A DNA stretch of 64,000 bases from an uncultured Clostridia bacterium. Its GTDB lineage: Bacteria; Bacillota; Clostridia; Oscillospirales; Acutalibacteraceae. Of this stretch, positions 46,088 through 56,426 are shown in pieces. The translations under genes and the position numbers were made by a program. The stretch spans positions 62,001 to 126,000 of the forward strand of contig CANQVS010000001.1 of the NCBI GenBank assembly GCA_947627345.1, read 5' to 3'. How positions within the stretch are numbered: position 1 is the first letter of the stretch; every line of letters starts with the position of its first letter. Under the pieces are notes generated by a model. That model did not search any database. It saw nothing but the letters and a program-made list of their open reading frames with translations, and was not told where the DNA came from.

Positions 46088-46596
46088 ATGAAAAAAATAA
46101 TAAATATTTTATCTATTTTAATGTTATCCATATTTATTTTAATAGTTCTTTTCGGATGCAATAATTATAATAAACCACAACAAACAGATAATTTGTAAAT
46201 AAAATCTACACCTTTTTATTCCAATGGAGAGGAAAGCGTTTTTAATACATTCAGTAGTTATAAATTAAAAAAATTGGAGGTTTATAAAAATAATAAAAAA
46301 TAAAGTTCAAAAGACGGTGTTTTATACAATAGCAAAAAAACACAACTTATTATATATCCTTGTAGGAAGAAAACAAAGGTTTTTATTGTTCCCAATAGTG
46401 TGAAAATTGTAGATTATTTTAATGGAAATAATATAAAATTTCTCAAAAAAATGATATTTGGGAAAATATCAAAGAAATAAATATGTATGGCGATAAATAC
46501 AATGCAATAAGTTTGAATACAATTGAGGGTTATAAAGGAACTGTTGCCGAAAAGTATGCTAAAAAGAATGCATTTAAATTCATAGCAAAGGAATGA
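46088..46596 (+). pseudogene. Decayed lipoprotein with BspA-type leucine-rich repeat remnants
   Basis: ATG 46088 follows an AGGAG site and encodes a lipoprotein signal peptide ending in VLFGC at a lipobox, but a TAA stops it at 46196-46198 after 36 residues. Further on, one frame reads DGVLYNSKKTQLIIYPCRKK and VPNSVKIVDYF, and the last one reads GYKGTVAEKYAKKNAFKF before TGA 46594. These are the standard DGVLYN...L..YP, P.SV..I and G..GS.AE.YAKKN..F blocks of BspA-like LRR proteins. Several stops and frame changes separate them. It is AT-richer than its neighbours. Confidence 0.7.
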
Positions 46597-46610
46597 ATCT
46601 TTAAAGCTAA

Positions 46611-46636
46611 AAAACCTCCGACAAAGATGTCGGAGG
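46611..46636 (-). terminator. Terminator of the rubrerythrin gene
   Basis: CCTCCGACA (46615-46623) pairs with TGTCGGAGG (46628-46636); on the minus strand the stem is followed by a T-run (46609-46614 region). It may also end the decayed gene on the plus strand. Confidence 0.8.
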
Positions 46637-46650
46637 CTAATGATTTTTTA

Positions 46651-47202
46651 TTAATAATTTTCTTCGTGAATTTCAAAGAAACTCTGCGGATGAGCGCATA
46701 CGGGGCATACTTCGGGAGCCTTTGTTCCTACAACAATATGTCCGCAGTTACGGCATTCCCAGACCTTAACTTCGCTCTTTTCAAATACCTGAGCGGTTTC
46801 TACATTCTTTAACAGCGCTCTGTAACGCTCCTCGTGTTGTTTTTCAATTTCCGCAACGGCTCTGAACTTGAACGCAAGCTCGGGAAAACCTTCTTCCTCG
46901 GCGGTTTTGGCAAATTCGGCATACATATCTGTCCATTCGTAGTTTTCACCGTCTGCCGCTGATGAAAGGTTTTCGGTAGTTGTTCCGATACCCTGAAGCT
47001 CCTTAAACCATATTTTAGCGTGCTCTTTTTCATTATTGGCTGTTTTCAGAAAGAGAGCGGAAATTTGCTCATAGCCCTCTTTTTTAGCGACAGAGGCAAA
47101 ATATGTGTATTTGTTTCTCGCCTCTGATTCACCTGAAAAAGCGGCCATAAGGTTTCTTTCTGTCTTTGTACCTGAGTACTTATTTTTCTTTACATCCGGC
47201 AT
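46651..47202 (-). CDS. rbr: Rubrerythrin
   Basis: Rubrerythrin reduces hydrogen peroxide in anaerobes. The 183-residue protein has a ferritin-like diiron domain with [36 protein letters not shown] and [14 protein letters not shown]-terminal rubredoxin-like centre follows: CRNCGHI and [11 protein letters not shown] give the four Fe ligands. It lies 24 bases downstream of the TIGR01212 gene on the same strand. The expected electron partner (a rubredoxin or reductase gene) is not adjacent. Confidence 0.95.
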   Translation of the reverse strand: MPDVKKNKYSGTKTERNLMAAFSGESEARNKYTYFASVAKKEGYEQISALFLKTANNEKEHAKIWFKELQGIGTTTENLSSAADGENYEWTDMYAEFAKTAEEEGFPELAFKFRAVAEIEKQHEERYRALLKNVETAQVFEKSEVKVWECRNCGHIVVGTKAPEVCPVCAHPQSFFEIHEENY

Positions 47203-47226
47203 TTTAAAAATCCTCCTTAAATTTAT

Positions 47227-48141
47227 TTATTGACTATTGTCAAAATTTATTCCTTGAATTATACATCTCTTGTCAAGCTCTTTGTTAATGAAGTTCAGCA
47301 CGCGTTTTTTGTCCGCGCTCCACATAGGAGCTATAAGTGCGCGTTTATCTCCGTCGCCCGTAATGCGATGTATTACAACATTTTCAGGCAAAAGTTCAAT
47401 AGCCCTGCAAATGATGTCCGTATATTTTTCAAGCGTTAAAACATCAAATTTTTTGTTTATAAATTCAGTTTCCAAATCTGTATCTTTTATGATATGCAAA
47501 AGCTGTAATTTTATTCCATCTGTACGTTTTCCAACATATTTAACTGTATCAAGAATCATTTCTTCGCTTTCAAACGGAAGTCCGATTATAACGTGGGTAA
47601 CGACATCAATATTCTCTTTATGTAAGTTTTCAACGGCTTTATCATATATATCCAAGCTATAGCCCCTGCGGATATATTCTGCCGATTTATTGTGGATTGT
47701 CTGAAGTCCGAGTTCAACACTAACGGGTTTTATTTTATTTATTTCGGAAAGAAGTTTTAAAATCTTTTTATCTAAGCAGTCGGGCCTTGTAGCAATGGAC
47801 AGACCGACAATATAATCAGGCTTAATCGCTTTATAATAAATATCGCGTAGATATTCACATTCTTCGTAAGTATTTGAATACGGCTGGAAATAGGCGATAT
47901 ATAAATTGTCATTAGTTTTTTTCTCTACACGTTTCTTTGCGTTTTCAAGCTGTTTTTCTATATCAAAGCTAAATTCTGTTGAGAATTCACCCGAACCGCC
48001 TTTACTGCAAAATATACAGCCTCTTGTATCAATTTTGCCGTCACGGTTCGGACAAGTCATTCCGCCGTTTATTGAAAGTTTATAAATTTTTTTGCCGTAT
48101 TTATTAACATAATATTCGTTTAATGAATTATAATGCTTCAT
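47227..48141 (-). CDS. TIGR01212 family radical SAM protein (YhcC-like)
   Basis: The 304-residue protein begins with YNSLNEYYVNKYGKKIYKLS and carries the cluster cysteines Cys30, Cys42 and Cys45 in MTCPNRDG and GCIFC. IAYFQPYSNTYE, SIATRPDCLD and ELGLQTIHNKSAEYIRRGY are family blocks. The role of the family is not firmly known. Its start is divergent from the DUF3783 gene. Confidence 0.88.
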   Translation of the reverse strand: MKHYNSLNEYYVNKYGKKIYKLSINGGMTCPNRDGKIDTRGCIFCSKGGSGEFSTEFSFDIEKQLENAKKRVEKKTNDNLYIAYFQPYSNTYEECEYLRDIYYKAIKPDYIVGLSIATRPDCLDKKILKLLSEINKIKPVSVELGLQTIHNKSAEYIRRGYSLDIYDKAVENLHKENIDVVTHVIIGLPFESEEMILDTVKYVGKRTDGIKLQLLHIIKDTDLETEFINKKFDVLTLEKYTDIICRAIELLPENVVIHRITGDGDKRALIAPMWSADKKRVLNFINKELDKRCIIQGINFDNSQ

Positions 48142-48194
48142 AGCTTATTTGACATTAATAGTTATTTTTTTTATAATAAAATTGGTGATTATAT

Positions 48195-48572
48195 ATGCAG
48201 GAATTACTGCTCTATAACATTGAAATTAAAAAATCAATTAAAATTAAAAACATCTGTCGCTCGCTGAATATAAGCTATAATGACGTAAAAAAAGAGAATT
48301 ACGGATATAAGCTTGAATATCTTTTAAATTTAAGCAAAGACGAAACGAAGAGTGAGGGAGAGGATTTTAACAGCGAAATGCTGTTTATAGCAGGTTTAAA
48401 TGAAAATACGCTCGAACGTTTTCTATCAATGCTTAATAAAAAGAAATGCAAGGTTGAGCTTAAAGCTGTTTTAACAGATACAAACCGTTTTTATAATTCC
48501 TATGAACTTTATAAAGAAATATCAGCCGAGCATACCGCTATGAAAAAAGGTGAAAAACTGCATCAAGCGTAA
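48195..48572 (+). CDS. DUF3783 domain protein
   Basis: The 125-residue protein starts with an RNA/nucleotide-free small alpha-beta pattern. MLFIAGLNENTLERFLSMLNKK and LKAVLTDTNRFYNSYELYKEI are the DUF3783 blocks. The function is unknown. It converges with the next gene and overlaps its end by ten bases. Confidence 0.7.
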   Translation: MQELLLYNIEIKKSIKIKNICRSLNISYNDVKKENYGYKLEYLLNLSKDETKSEGEDFNSEMLFIAGLNENTLERFLSMLNKKKCKVELKAVLTDTNRFYNSYELYKEISAEHTAMKKGEKLHQA

Positions 48573-49243
48573 GTTCTTACATATTCCATAAATTTTCTGT
48601 AAATTCTACCCTCGGTTTCTTCGGCGTCTTCATCTATTCCGCCGTTAAAGAAAAGTTGGTTGTGAGCGCTTAACGCTCTGTACATTGAAATTATATATCC
48701 TCTTATTTTATCCTGTAACTTATCGCTTAGCTCATTTCCGTTAGAAAGTCCCATATAAAGATTTCCGTTATGTATTTGTAGAGGCATAATAGCCTTTATA
48801 TCAGCAAATCTGTTCGTATTTTTTACTTCCTTATAAAAATCCCTGACAGAAAATTCGTTTCTTTTCTCAATGTCGGTATTTTTATCTATAATTTCCTCGC
48901 ACTTTTTGAGGTCGAAATACTCGTCAGTCATATATTTATAAAGATTGTTTTTATTGATTTTAAGGACATTGAACAGTCTTATGTTATATAGAGCGTTTTC
49001 AAGACAAGAAAGAGAGGAAAAAAACATATTGTTGTCAAGCTGAGCCATCATATTAAAAATATTCTGATAAATACTTTTGTTTAAAAGAATCAAAGTTAGT
49101 TTTTCCTGTTCCTTATATTCCTCCATAAGCGTGGGATTTATAAGAAATTTTGCGGTAAATCCGTAAAGACTGCGTACATAATTCTTCAACTCCTGATAGA
49201 AATCGTTTAAAAGCTCGGAGTTTTCAATTGTAAACGTAAACAT
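48563..49243 (-). CDS. Hypothetical protein, 226 residues
   Basis: I do not recognise a family. ATG 49243 follows GGTGAT; an in-frame GTG at 49252 lies within that site. The protein is soluble, rich in Asn, Leu and Lys, and mostly helical by appearance, with YMTDEYFDLKKCEEIIDKN and a C-terminal ETEGRIYRKFMEYVRTY. No signal peptide or membrane helix is seen. It is divergent from the lysozyme genes and convergent with the DUF3783 gene. Confidence 0.6.
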   Translation of the reverse strand: MFTFTIENSELLNDFYQELKNYVRSLYGFTAKFLINPTLMEEYKEQEKLTLILLNKSIYQNIFNMMAQLDNNMFFSSLSCLENALYNIRLFNVLKINKNNLYKYMTDEYFDLKKCEEIIDKNTDIEKRNEFSVRDFYKEVKNTNRFADIKAIMPLQIHNGNLYMGLSNGNELSDKLQDKIRGYIISMYRALSAHNQLFFNGGIDEDAEETEGRIYRKFMEYVRTYA

Positions 49244-49349
49244 AAATATCACCGATTAAGTAAACAAAAATATACTTGTCCATATTATATAATAAATACC
49301 TTTAAATTGCAAATTTATACTGAAAATTTTTGGTAATTTTTTATTCATA

Positions 49350-49378
49350 TTGTTAAGAAATGTAATTTAATGTATAAT
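49350..49378 (+). promoter_or_regulatory. Sigma-A-like promoter of the GH25 gene pair
   Basis: TTGTTA (49350-49355), 17-nt spacer, TATAAT (49373-49378), followed by an AGAAGGG-type ribosome site before ATG 49411. Confidence 0.6.
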
Positions 49379-49410
49379 TAAAATTGAGTTTTGGAAGAAG
49401 GGAATGAAAA

Positions 49411-50985
49411 ATGAAAAATTTTAGAAAAATTTCAGTAACATTATTGCTGATTATTATGTTGATTTTTAGCGCAATCCCCGCAAATTCAGTAGCGCTATCC
49501 TCAATAAAAAAGAATTATGATTTTCACTACGGATTGGACGTTTCAACATGGAACAACAGTCTTAATATGACTAAAATTAAAAATGCCGGTGTTGAATTCG
49601 CGTTTATACGCGTCGGCTGGTTCGACAGCGAAGGCGGTCATCTGGATGTTCGTTTTAAAGAAAATGTAAAAAAATGTGCTGAAAACGGAATTGAATTTGG
49701 AATTTATGTATATTCTTATGTTTACAAAGCGGATGATACCAAAAAATGCGCCAAATGGGTACATAAACAGTTAAGTTCTATGGGCAACTACTGTAAAAAC
49801 AAAAAGATAATTCCAGTTGCGTACGATATTGAGGACTCCGTACAATCAAAGGCGGTTTCAAAGAAAAAAATATCTAAAAACAATCTCTTAAAAAACGTAT
49901 GCAAATTCTGCGATAAAATAAAGGGATACGGATATGTTCCCGTAGTTTATTCTTTTCAAAGCTTTTTTGAAAAATATCTTGATATTTCAAAACTTCAGGA
50001 TAAGGATTATAAAATCTGGTACGCTCAATGGCCTTATTACAATCACCTCGATACTACCGTAGAAAAGGAAATGTATAACGGTGAAACTGCCGATGTTTGG
50101 CAGTTTTCCGATTATTTGACCGTTGGCGGAAAACGCTTTGATACAAATGTATGCTATGATAATTTTTACGATTACAGTAAAGAAAACTCAAATATCAAGG
50201 TAGAAGAACTAAAAGAAGTTTATTCTCTTAATAAGGAAACAGTAAAACCGTCGGCATTTAAAGTATATAACGGTTCAACTCTTCTCAAAAAGGGGAAAGA
50301 TTATAAACTCGCTTATTTTAGAAATGACAGAGCGGGAACAGCAAAGCTGAAAGTTATAAGATATAAAAATTCAAAGTACCTTGAAACAAAAACGTTTTTC
50401 TTTGATGTTAAGCCGAGAACTCCGCAAAATATTGAAACCGAAAGCTACCTCAATAAGGTAGGTATAAGCTGGGATAAGTCAAAGGGAGCAAGCTATTATG
50501 AAATATATCAGCTTGATGAAAACGACGGAAAATATAATTTAATTGACACGGTAAAAACCAACTCATATACAAATTCAGACGTACAGTCAGGCACAATGTA
50601 TGATATGAAAATACGCGCTGTTTACGATAAAAATGGCAAGAAATATTACAGTAAGTACACCGCGTTTTTAGGTCATACAAAATATCCAAAATTAACAATT
50701 GATTACGTCACATCGAACGCAAAAAAATCAGTTACTGTAAAATGGGTGTCTAAAAAAGAAAACTGTACAGGATATGAAATACAATATGCCACAAACAGCA
50801 GTTTCAAAAAGGCTAAAAAAAGAATAATTAACGGAATAACCAGAAAGCGCTCGACATTCAGTAAATTAAAATCAGGCAAGAAGTATTATTTTAGAGTACG
50901 CGCATTTAACGAGATGGACGAAGATATTAATTTAGATAAAGTTTACAGCACGTACAGTAAAGTTTTAAACGTAAAGGTAAAGTAA
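49411..50985 (+). CDS. Secreted GH25 lysozyme with fibronectin type III domains (first of two)
   Basis: The 524-residue protein has a signal peptide (residues 1-28) and a GH25 domain up to about 245. YGLDVSTW holds Asp43; VAYDIEDS supplies the catalytic Asp139/Glu141; DVWQFSDY closes the barrel. A bacterial Ig-like segment (about 255-330) is followed by two fibronectin-type repeats, each with S-W-D or V-K-W and YYFRVRAF-type ends. It likely cuts peptidoglycan outside the cell. Its paralogue starts 11 bases downstream. Confidence 0.9.
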   Translation: MKNFRKISVTLLLIIMLIFSAIPANSVALSSIKKNYDFHYGLDVSTWNNSLNMTKIKNAGVEFAFIRVGWFDSEGGHLDVRFKENVKKCAENGIEFGIYVYSYVYKADDTKKCAKWVHKQLSSMGNYCKNKKIIPVAYDIEDSVQSKAVSKKKISKNNLLKNVCKFCDKIKGYGYVPVVYSFQSFFEKYLDISKLQDKDYKIWYAQWPYYNHLDTTVEKEMYNGETADVWQFSDYLTVGGKRFDTNVCYDNFYDYSKENSNIKVEELKEVYSLNKETVKPSAFKVYNGSTLLKKGKDYKLAYFRNDRAGTAKLKVIRYKNSKYLETKTFFFDVKPRTPQNIETESYLNKVGISWDKSKGASYYEIYQLDENDGKYNLIDTVKTNSYTNSDVQSGTMYDMKIRAVYDKNGKKYYSKYTAFLGHTKYPKLTIDYVTSNAKKSVTVKWVSKKENCTGYEIQYATNSSFKKAKKRIINGITRKRSTFSKLKSGKKYYFRVRAFNEMDEDINLDKVYSTYSKVLNVKVK

Positions 50986-50996
50986 GAGGATAAATT

Positions 50997-52559
50997 ATGA
51001 AAAAAGGAAAAAAATTACTTTCAATCGTTTCGGTCGTTTTGGTAACGCTGATTTTAGTTTCTTCAATAACGGTTGGGGCTACAACATTCAAGTCAATAAA
51101 GAAAAATAATGATTTTCACTACGGAGTAGATGTTTCTACATTTAACGGCGAGCTCAATTTTGATAAAATCAAAAAAGAGGGCGTTGAGTTTATGTTCATA
51201 AGGCTCGGTTACTACAAGGAAGACGGAGGCCATCTTGACGTAAGATTTATAGAGAATATAAAAGGCTGTGTTGAAAACGGTATTGAGTTCGGCGTTTACG
51301 TTTATTCTTATGTATATGATACAGAAGACGTTAAAGATTGCGCTGAATGGACAAATTCAGAGCTTGAAGCCTTGGGCAATTATTGTAAAGATAAAAATAC
51401 AATCCAAGTTGCTTATGATATTGAGGACCAGTCGCAAAAAGACGCAATAGCAAAAGGATATATTACAAAATCGGACCTTAATAAAAGCGTTAAGAAATTC
51501 TGCTCAAAAATAAAAGACTATGGATATATTCCCGTTGTTTATTCGTCCTTAAACTATTTTAAAAACCATCTTAATCTTACCGATTTACAAAATAACGGAA
51601 TAAAAATCTGGTATGCGCAGTGGCCCTATACGAGCTCGCTTAATACTACAGTAAAAAAGCGTATGTTCAATAATACATATGCTGATATATGGCAGTTTTC
51701 ATCTTCATTAACTTTAAACGGTAATGTCTTTGATACGAATGTATGCTATAATAATTTTTATGATTATAAAAAAGAAGATTCAAAGCTTACTGCAAAGGGC
51801 CTAAAAAAATCTTATGAATATACCGGCTCTGCAATAAAACCCGATTTTAAAATTTATGACGGTAAAACCCTGATGAAAGAAAATACTGATTATAAAACCT
51901 TTTATTATAAAAATAAAAAGCAGGGAAGAGCAACCATTAAAATAGTTCGTTTTGATGAAAACTCAAATTATCTTGAAACAAAAACATTCCAATTTATCAT
52001 AAAACCCGCTAAAGTTACTTCTCTTAAAGTTTCCAAAGGTTATAATTACGCAAAACTAAGCTGGAATAAATCGAAGGGAGCAACAAAATATATTATTTAC
52101 AAAAAAACGGGCGACAATTATAAAAAGGTGTCAAGCACAATTTCAACCAACTACAAAATAAATTCACTTAAACAGGGAAAAAAGTACACCTATGCGGTAA
52201 GAGCATATGGAATTGTAAAGAATAAAGGCTACTACAGTGGATACGATGATACAACTTTCTATACAAAATATAAAAAAGTGGAAATAAAAAAAGCCGTATC
52301 AAATTCAAAGGCAAGTGCGACTGTAAAATGGACAGCAAAAAAATCTAAAACCAAGGGATATGAGGTTCAGTATTCAAGAAAGAAATCCTTTGCTAACCCG
52401 AAAACTGTAACCGTTAACTTTAAAGGAAAGAGCAAAGTAAAAATTAAAGATTTAAAATCGGGCAAAAAATATTATTTCAGAGTTCGTTCATTTAATACGG
52501 TTGATAAAAAAACAATTTACAGTGTTTACAGCAACAGTGTTTACACAAAAGTGAAATGA
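50997..52559 (+). CDS. Secreted GH25 lysozyme with fibronectin type III domains (second of two)
   Basis: The 520-residue paralogue shares the layout of its neighbour: signal peptide (1-28, ending VGA), GH25 domain with HYGVDVSTFN (Asp45) and QVAYDIEDQ (Asp141, Glu143), Ig-like part, then two fibronectin type III repeats (SWNKSKGATKYIIYK; VKWTAKKSKTKGYEVQYS). The C-terminal region is very lysine rich, which may favour binding to anionic wall polymers. It is followed by a bidirectional terminator. Confidence 0.9.
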   Translation: MKKGKKLLSIVSVVLVTLILVSSITVGATTFKSIKKNNDFHYGVDVSTFNGELNFDKIKKEGVEFMFIRLGYYKEDGGHLDVRFIENIKGCVENGIEFGVYVYSYVYDTEDVKDCAEWTNSELEALGNYCKDKNTIQVAYDIEDQSQKDAIAKGYITKSDLNKSVKKFCSKIKDYGYIPVVYSSLNYFKNHLNLTDLQNNGIKIWYAQWPYTSSLNTTVKKRMFNNTYADIWQFSSSLTLNGNVFDTNVCYNNFYDYKKEDSKLTAKGLKKSYEYTGSAIKPDFKIYDGKTLMKENTDYKTFYYKNKKQGRATIKIVRFDENSNYLETKTFQFIIKPAKVTSLKVSKGYNYAKLSWNKSKGATKYIIYKKTGDNYKKVSSTISTNYKINSLKQGKKYTYAVRAYGIVKNKGYYSGYDDTTFYTKYKKVEIKKAVSNSKASATVKWTAKKSKTKGYEVQYSRKKSFANPKTVTVNFKGKSKVKIKDLKSGKKYYFRVRSFNTVDKKTIYSVYSNSVYTKVK

Positions 52560-52570
52560 TTAAAAAAATA

Positions 52571-52613
52571 GGGAAGACAGAATTAATGCAAATTAACTGT
52601 CTTCCCATTTTTT
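52571..52613. terminator. Bidirectional terminator between GH25 and V-ATPase operons
   Basis: GGGAAGACAG (52571-52580) pairs with CTGTCTTCCC (52597-52606). T-rich on the right (ATTTTTTA) and A-rich on the left, so it can end both convergent operons. Confidence 0.8.
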
Positions 52614-53271
52614 ACTGTTTGCCTGAATAATTATGAGCCTTGTCCAAAAGCATATCTTTAACTTTCATAAGCCTTGTTCGACTGCTCCTGTCATTTTCTT
52701 CAAGCTTCATAGCAATGTATTTAATTGTGTCCTGATATCGTGGTATCATAACGTGTTCAAGAGAATTAACCCTTCGTCTTGTTTTTTCAATTTCTGCCGA
52801 CATAAGCTCACAGCTTTTTTCAAACTGAGCAAGCTTTATCATATCGGGTAAAACATTGTTAAGAGATGTAACAGCGTCATCAAGCTCAAATGAGGTGAAA
52901 GCAAATCCGTACGGAAACATATCGCCCTCATCGCTTGTCCGTGCGCTGTACTCATACTCGGGTATCTCAACGCTCATAACATTTTTTGTTTTAACCTCAA
53001 TATTAATGCGCTGTTTGGGCGACATAAGCGAGGCGTCTAAGGCTTCCTTGGACATAACGGCGCTTGCGTTTACAAAATGGGAGTTGCAATTTTTAAGCTC
53101 TCTTTCAACCTTGTTTCGTAAATCCCGTGTTTCTCTCACGAGGTCAAGAAACTGTCGCATAAGCTCATCACGCTTATCTTTTAACATTTTGTGTCCGCGC
53201 ACAGCAGTGGTAAGTTGTTTTTTTAGCTTGGTAAGCTGCATTCGCGTTGGATTAACATTCATTACTGCCAT
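52612..53271 (-). CDS. ntpD: V-type ATP synthase subunit D
   Basis: Subunit D is the central rotor shaft of the V-type ATPase. The 219-residue protein starts with VNPTRMQLTKLKKQLTTAVRGHKMLKDKRDEL in the N-terminal helix and has RRVNSLEHVMIPRYQDTIKYI in the C-terminal helix, the two coiled-coil arms of the family. It is the last gene of the operon, 15 bases behind ntpB. Confidence 0.93.
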   Translation of the reverse strand: MAVMNVNPTRMQLTKLKKQLTTAVRGHKMLKDKRDELMRQFLDLVRETRDLRNKVERELKNCNSHFVNASAVMSKEALDASLMSPKQRINIEVKTKNVMSVEIPEYEYSARTSDEGDMFPYGFAFTSFELDDAVTSLNNVLPDMIKLAQFEKSCELMSAEIEKTRRRVNSLEHVMIPRYQDTIKYIAMKLEENDRSSRTRLMKVKDMLLDKAHNYSGKQ

Positions 53272-53286
53272 AATAGCACCTTCAAC

Positions 53287-54660
53287 TTATTGTTTGCCGT
53301 AAAATTCATCGAGCATATCGTCCTTAATACGTTTAAGCTCACTTCTCGGTAAAATTTCAAGTAATTTCCAGCCTATATCAAGAGTTTCTTCGATAGTGCG
53401 GTTAACGTCATATCCCTGCGACACGTACTCTTTCTCAAACGCTTCGGCAAATTCAGCGTATTTTTTATCCATTTCAGTAAGCGCCGCCTCACCGAGAATT
53501 ACCATAAGTTCTCTTGCGTCTTTACCTCTTGCGTAAGCGGCGAAAAGCTGGTTCATTGTTGCAGCGTGGTCTTTACGCGTACGCTCGGGACCTATACCCT
53601 TATCTTTAAGTCTTGAAAGCGACGGCAGAACATCGATAGGCGGTATAACGCCTTTTCTGTAAAGCTCACGAGATAAAATAATCTGTCCCTCTGTTATATA
53701 TCCTGTGAGGTCGGGAATGGGGTGAGTTTTATCGTCCTCAGGCATAGTAAGGATAGGAATAAGTGTAATTGAACCGTCTTTTCCTCTTAATCGTCCCGCA
53801 CGTTCATATAGGGTCGCAAGGTCTGTATACATATATCCCGGGTATCCTCTGCGTCCGGGAACCTCCTTGCGCGCCGCGGAAACCTCACGAAGAGCGTCGG
53901 CGTAGTTAGTAATATCAGTCATAATTACCAGAACATGCATACCCAAATCAAAAGCTAAATATTCAGCCGCGGTAAGCGCCATTCTCGGAGTTGCAATACG
54001 TTCAATAGCAGGGTCGTTGGCGAGGTTTACGAACATAACTGTTCTGTCAATTGCCCCCGTTTCTTTAAACGACTCTATAAAATAATTAGATTCCTCAAAG
54101 GTTATACCCATAGCTGCGAAAACAACAGCGAACTGCTCATTCTTTCCTCTAACGGTAGCCTGACGCGCAATCTGTGCGGCGAGTTGCGCGTGGGGAAGAC
54201 CAGACGCGGAGAAAATTGGCAGTTTTTGGCCTCTTACAAGCGTATTAAGTCCGTCAATTGCCGAAACACCCGTTTGTATAAATTCCTGCGGATAATTTCT
54301 TGCCGCGGGGTTCATAGGCGTTCCGTTAATATCAAGTCTTTTTTCGGGGATAAGCGAGGGACCGTCGTCTATAGGATTACCAAGTCCGTCAAAAACTCTC
54401 GAAAGCATATCGGGCGATACGGGAAGCTGCATAGAACGTCCCAGAAATCTAACCTTAGAATCTGCGAGATTAATTCCCGAGGCTGACTCAAAAAGCTGAA
54501 CAAGCGCGTTATTGCCGTCAACCTCAAGCACCTTACATCTTCTCGTTTCTCCGCTCGGAAGTTCAATTTCACCGAGTTCGTCATATTTGATGTTCTCAAC
54601 ATCACTAACCATCATAAGAGGACCTGCTACCTCTTGTATTGTACGGTATTCTTTAGGCAT
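53287..54660 (-). CDS. ntpB: V-type ATP synthase subunit B
   Basis: The non-catalytic nucleotide-binding subunit of the V1 head. The 457 residues contain [21 protein letters not shown] at the degenerate P-loop position, [29 protein letters not shown] and the C-terminal [15 protein letters not shown]. The lack of a GxxxxGKT loop is normal for B. The stop of ntpA and the ATG of ntpB share one base. Confidence 0.95.
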   Translation of the reverse strand: MPKEYRTIQEVAGPLMMVSDVENIKYDELGEIELPSGETRRCKVLEVDGNNALVQLFESASGINLADSKVRFLGRSMQLPVSPDMLSRVFDGLGNPIDDGPSLIPEKRLDINGTPMNPAARNYPQEFIQTGVSAIDGLNTLVRGQKLPIFSASGLPHAQLAAQIARQATVRGKNEQFAVVFAAMGITFEESNYFIESFKETGAIDRTVMFVNLANDPAIERIATPRMALTAAEYLAFDLGMHVLVIMTDITNYADALREVSAARKEVPGRRGYPGYMYTDLATLYERAGRLRGKDGSITLIPILTMPEDDKTHPIPDLTGYITEGQIILSRELYRKGVIPPIDVLPSLSRLKDKGIGPERTRKDHAATMNQLFAAYARGKDARELMVILGEAALTEMDKKYAEFAEAFEKEYVSQGYDVNRTIEETLDIGWKLLEILPRSELKRIKDDMLDEFYGKQ

Positions 54661-56426
54661 CAGTCATCACTCCTTTTCAGAACATCATCAATATCACTGT
54701 TAAGCTGTGATTGAATTGACTCATACTCATTATCAACATTATTTTCTTCCTCATACTTAAAACGACCGATTCGTTCACGCACGGGAATATTTACAAGCAG
54801 TTCAATATCTGCGCCCTTATTAAGCGCGTCTAACGCTTTGTCATAGTAGCTTAAAATGGTTCTCATCATAAGAACCTGCTTTTTAAGCGAAGTATATGTA
54901 TCTGTAGCGTCAAAAGCATTTTGATGCAGGTAGTCCTCACGAATAGAGCGTGCGGATTCAAGCTTTAATCGGTCGGGAGCGGAAAGAGCGTCCATTCCGA
55001 CAAGGTTTACAATCTCCTCTAATTCCGCCTCGTCCTGCAATAACGCGAGCATTCTTCCTCTGAGTTCCATAAAATCGGGAGCCGCGTTTTCCTTGTACCA
55101 ATTTTCAAGCTGGTCGGTATATAATGAATAGCTTGTCAGCCAGTTAATAGCGGGGAAGTGGCGTTTATACGCGAGATTAGCGTCAAGTCCCCAGAACACC
55201 TTTACTATTCTTAAAGTTGCCTGCGATACAGGCTCTGAAATATCTCCTCCGGGAGGCGAAACAGCGCCGATAACGGAAAGCGCTCCCTCGGTATCTTCCG
55301 TACCGTTTACAATTACACGTCCCGCTCTTTCGTAAAATTGCGCAAGACGGCTTCCTAAATATGCAGGATAGCCCTCCTCGCCAGGCATTTCTTCAAGTCT
55401 GCCCGACATTTCTCTAAGTGCTTCCGCCCAACGTGATGTGGAATCCGCCATCAACGCTACAGTATATCCCATATCTCTGAAATATTCAGCAATTGTAATT
55501 CCTGTATATATGGACGCCTCTCTGGCGGCAACAGGCATATCGGAGGTGTTTGCAATTAAAACCGTACGCTCCATAAGGGAATTTCCTGTTCTTGGGTCCT
55601 TTAATTCGGGAAATTCATTCAGAACATCTGTCATTTCGTTACCGCGTTCACCACAGCCGATATAAACGATAATATCCGCTGCCGCCCATTTAGCGAGCTG
55701 ATGCTGAACTACGGTTTTACCCGAACCGAACGGTCCCGGAACAGCGGCTACACCGCCTTTAGCAAGCGGAAACAGAGTGTCTATCGGCCGCTGACCTGTC
55801 GTCAAAAGAATATCGGGGGATAATTTCTTTTTATACGGTCTGCCGTTTCTTACAGGCCAGGTAACGAACATTTTTATATCCTCTGCACCGTTATCTGTTT
55901 TAACTGTAGCAACAACCTCGTCAATTGTAAATTCTCCCTCTTTTATGCTTTCGATTGTTCCGCTTATCTTGTTAGGCACGAGTATTTTATGGAGTACAGC
56001 GCTTGTTTCCTGAACCGTGCCGATAACGTCACCCGAATTAACCTTGTCTCCGATGCTGGCAGAAGGGGTAAATTTCCATTTTTTATTATGGTCAAGCGAG
56101 GGAACATCTACGCCCCTTTTCAGGTTAGTTCCCGCAACCTTCATTATTTCATTAAGAGGACGTTGGATTCCGTCATAAATTGAGCCTATAAGTCCCGGTC
56201 CTAACTCAACAGAGAGAGGCATACCTGTGGACTCAACCTTTTCTCCCGGGCCAAGGCCCGAGGTTTCTTCATAAACCTGAACAGAAGCTCTGTCGCCGTG
56301 CATTTCTATAATTTCACCGATAAGACGTTGCTCGCTGACGCGTACAACGTCAAACATATTTGCGTCGCGCATACCCTCAGCTATAACGAGAGGACCCGCA
56401 ACCTTTGTAATAGTACCTGATTTCAA
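54660..56426 (-). CDS. ntpA: V-type ATP synthase subunit A
   Basis: The catalytic subunit of the V1 head. It carries the P-loop [31 protein letters not shown] and [20 protein letters not shown]. The frame is open to 56486, but TTG 56426 follows GAGGTG and begins the conserved [17 protein letters not shown], giving 588 residues, the usual size. The extra residues of the longer frame fall in the structured spacer and have no family match. Confidence 0.95.
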   Translation of the reverse strand: MKSGTITKVAGPLVIAEGMRDANMFDVVRVSEQRLIGEIIEMHGDRASVQVYEETSGLGPGEKVESTGMPLSVELGPGLIGSIYDGIQRPLNEIMKVAGTNLKRGVDVPSLDHNKKWKFTPSASIGDKVNSGDVIGTVQETSAVLHKILVPNKISGTIESIKEGEFTIDEVVATVKTDNGAEDIKMFVTWPVRNGRPYKKKLSPDILLTTGQRPIDTLFPLAKGGVAAVPGPFGSGKTVVQHQLAKWAAADIIVYIGCGERGNEMTDVLNEFPELKDPRTGNSLMERTVLIANTSDMPVAAREASIYTGITIAEYFRDMGYTVALMADSTSRWAEALREMSGRLEEMPGEEGYPAYLGSRLAQFYERAGRVIVNGTEDTEGALSVIGAVSPPGGDISEPVSQATLRIVKVFWGLDANLAYKRHFPAINWLTSYSLYTDQLENWYKENAAPDFMELRGRMLALLQDEAELEEIVNLVGMDALSAPDRLKLESARSIREDYLHQNAFDATDTYTSLKKQVLMMRTILSYYDKALDALNKGADIELLVNIPVRERIGRFKYEEENNVDNEYESIQSQLNSDIDDVLKRSDD

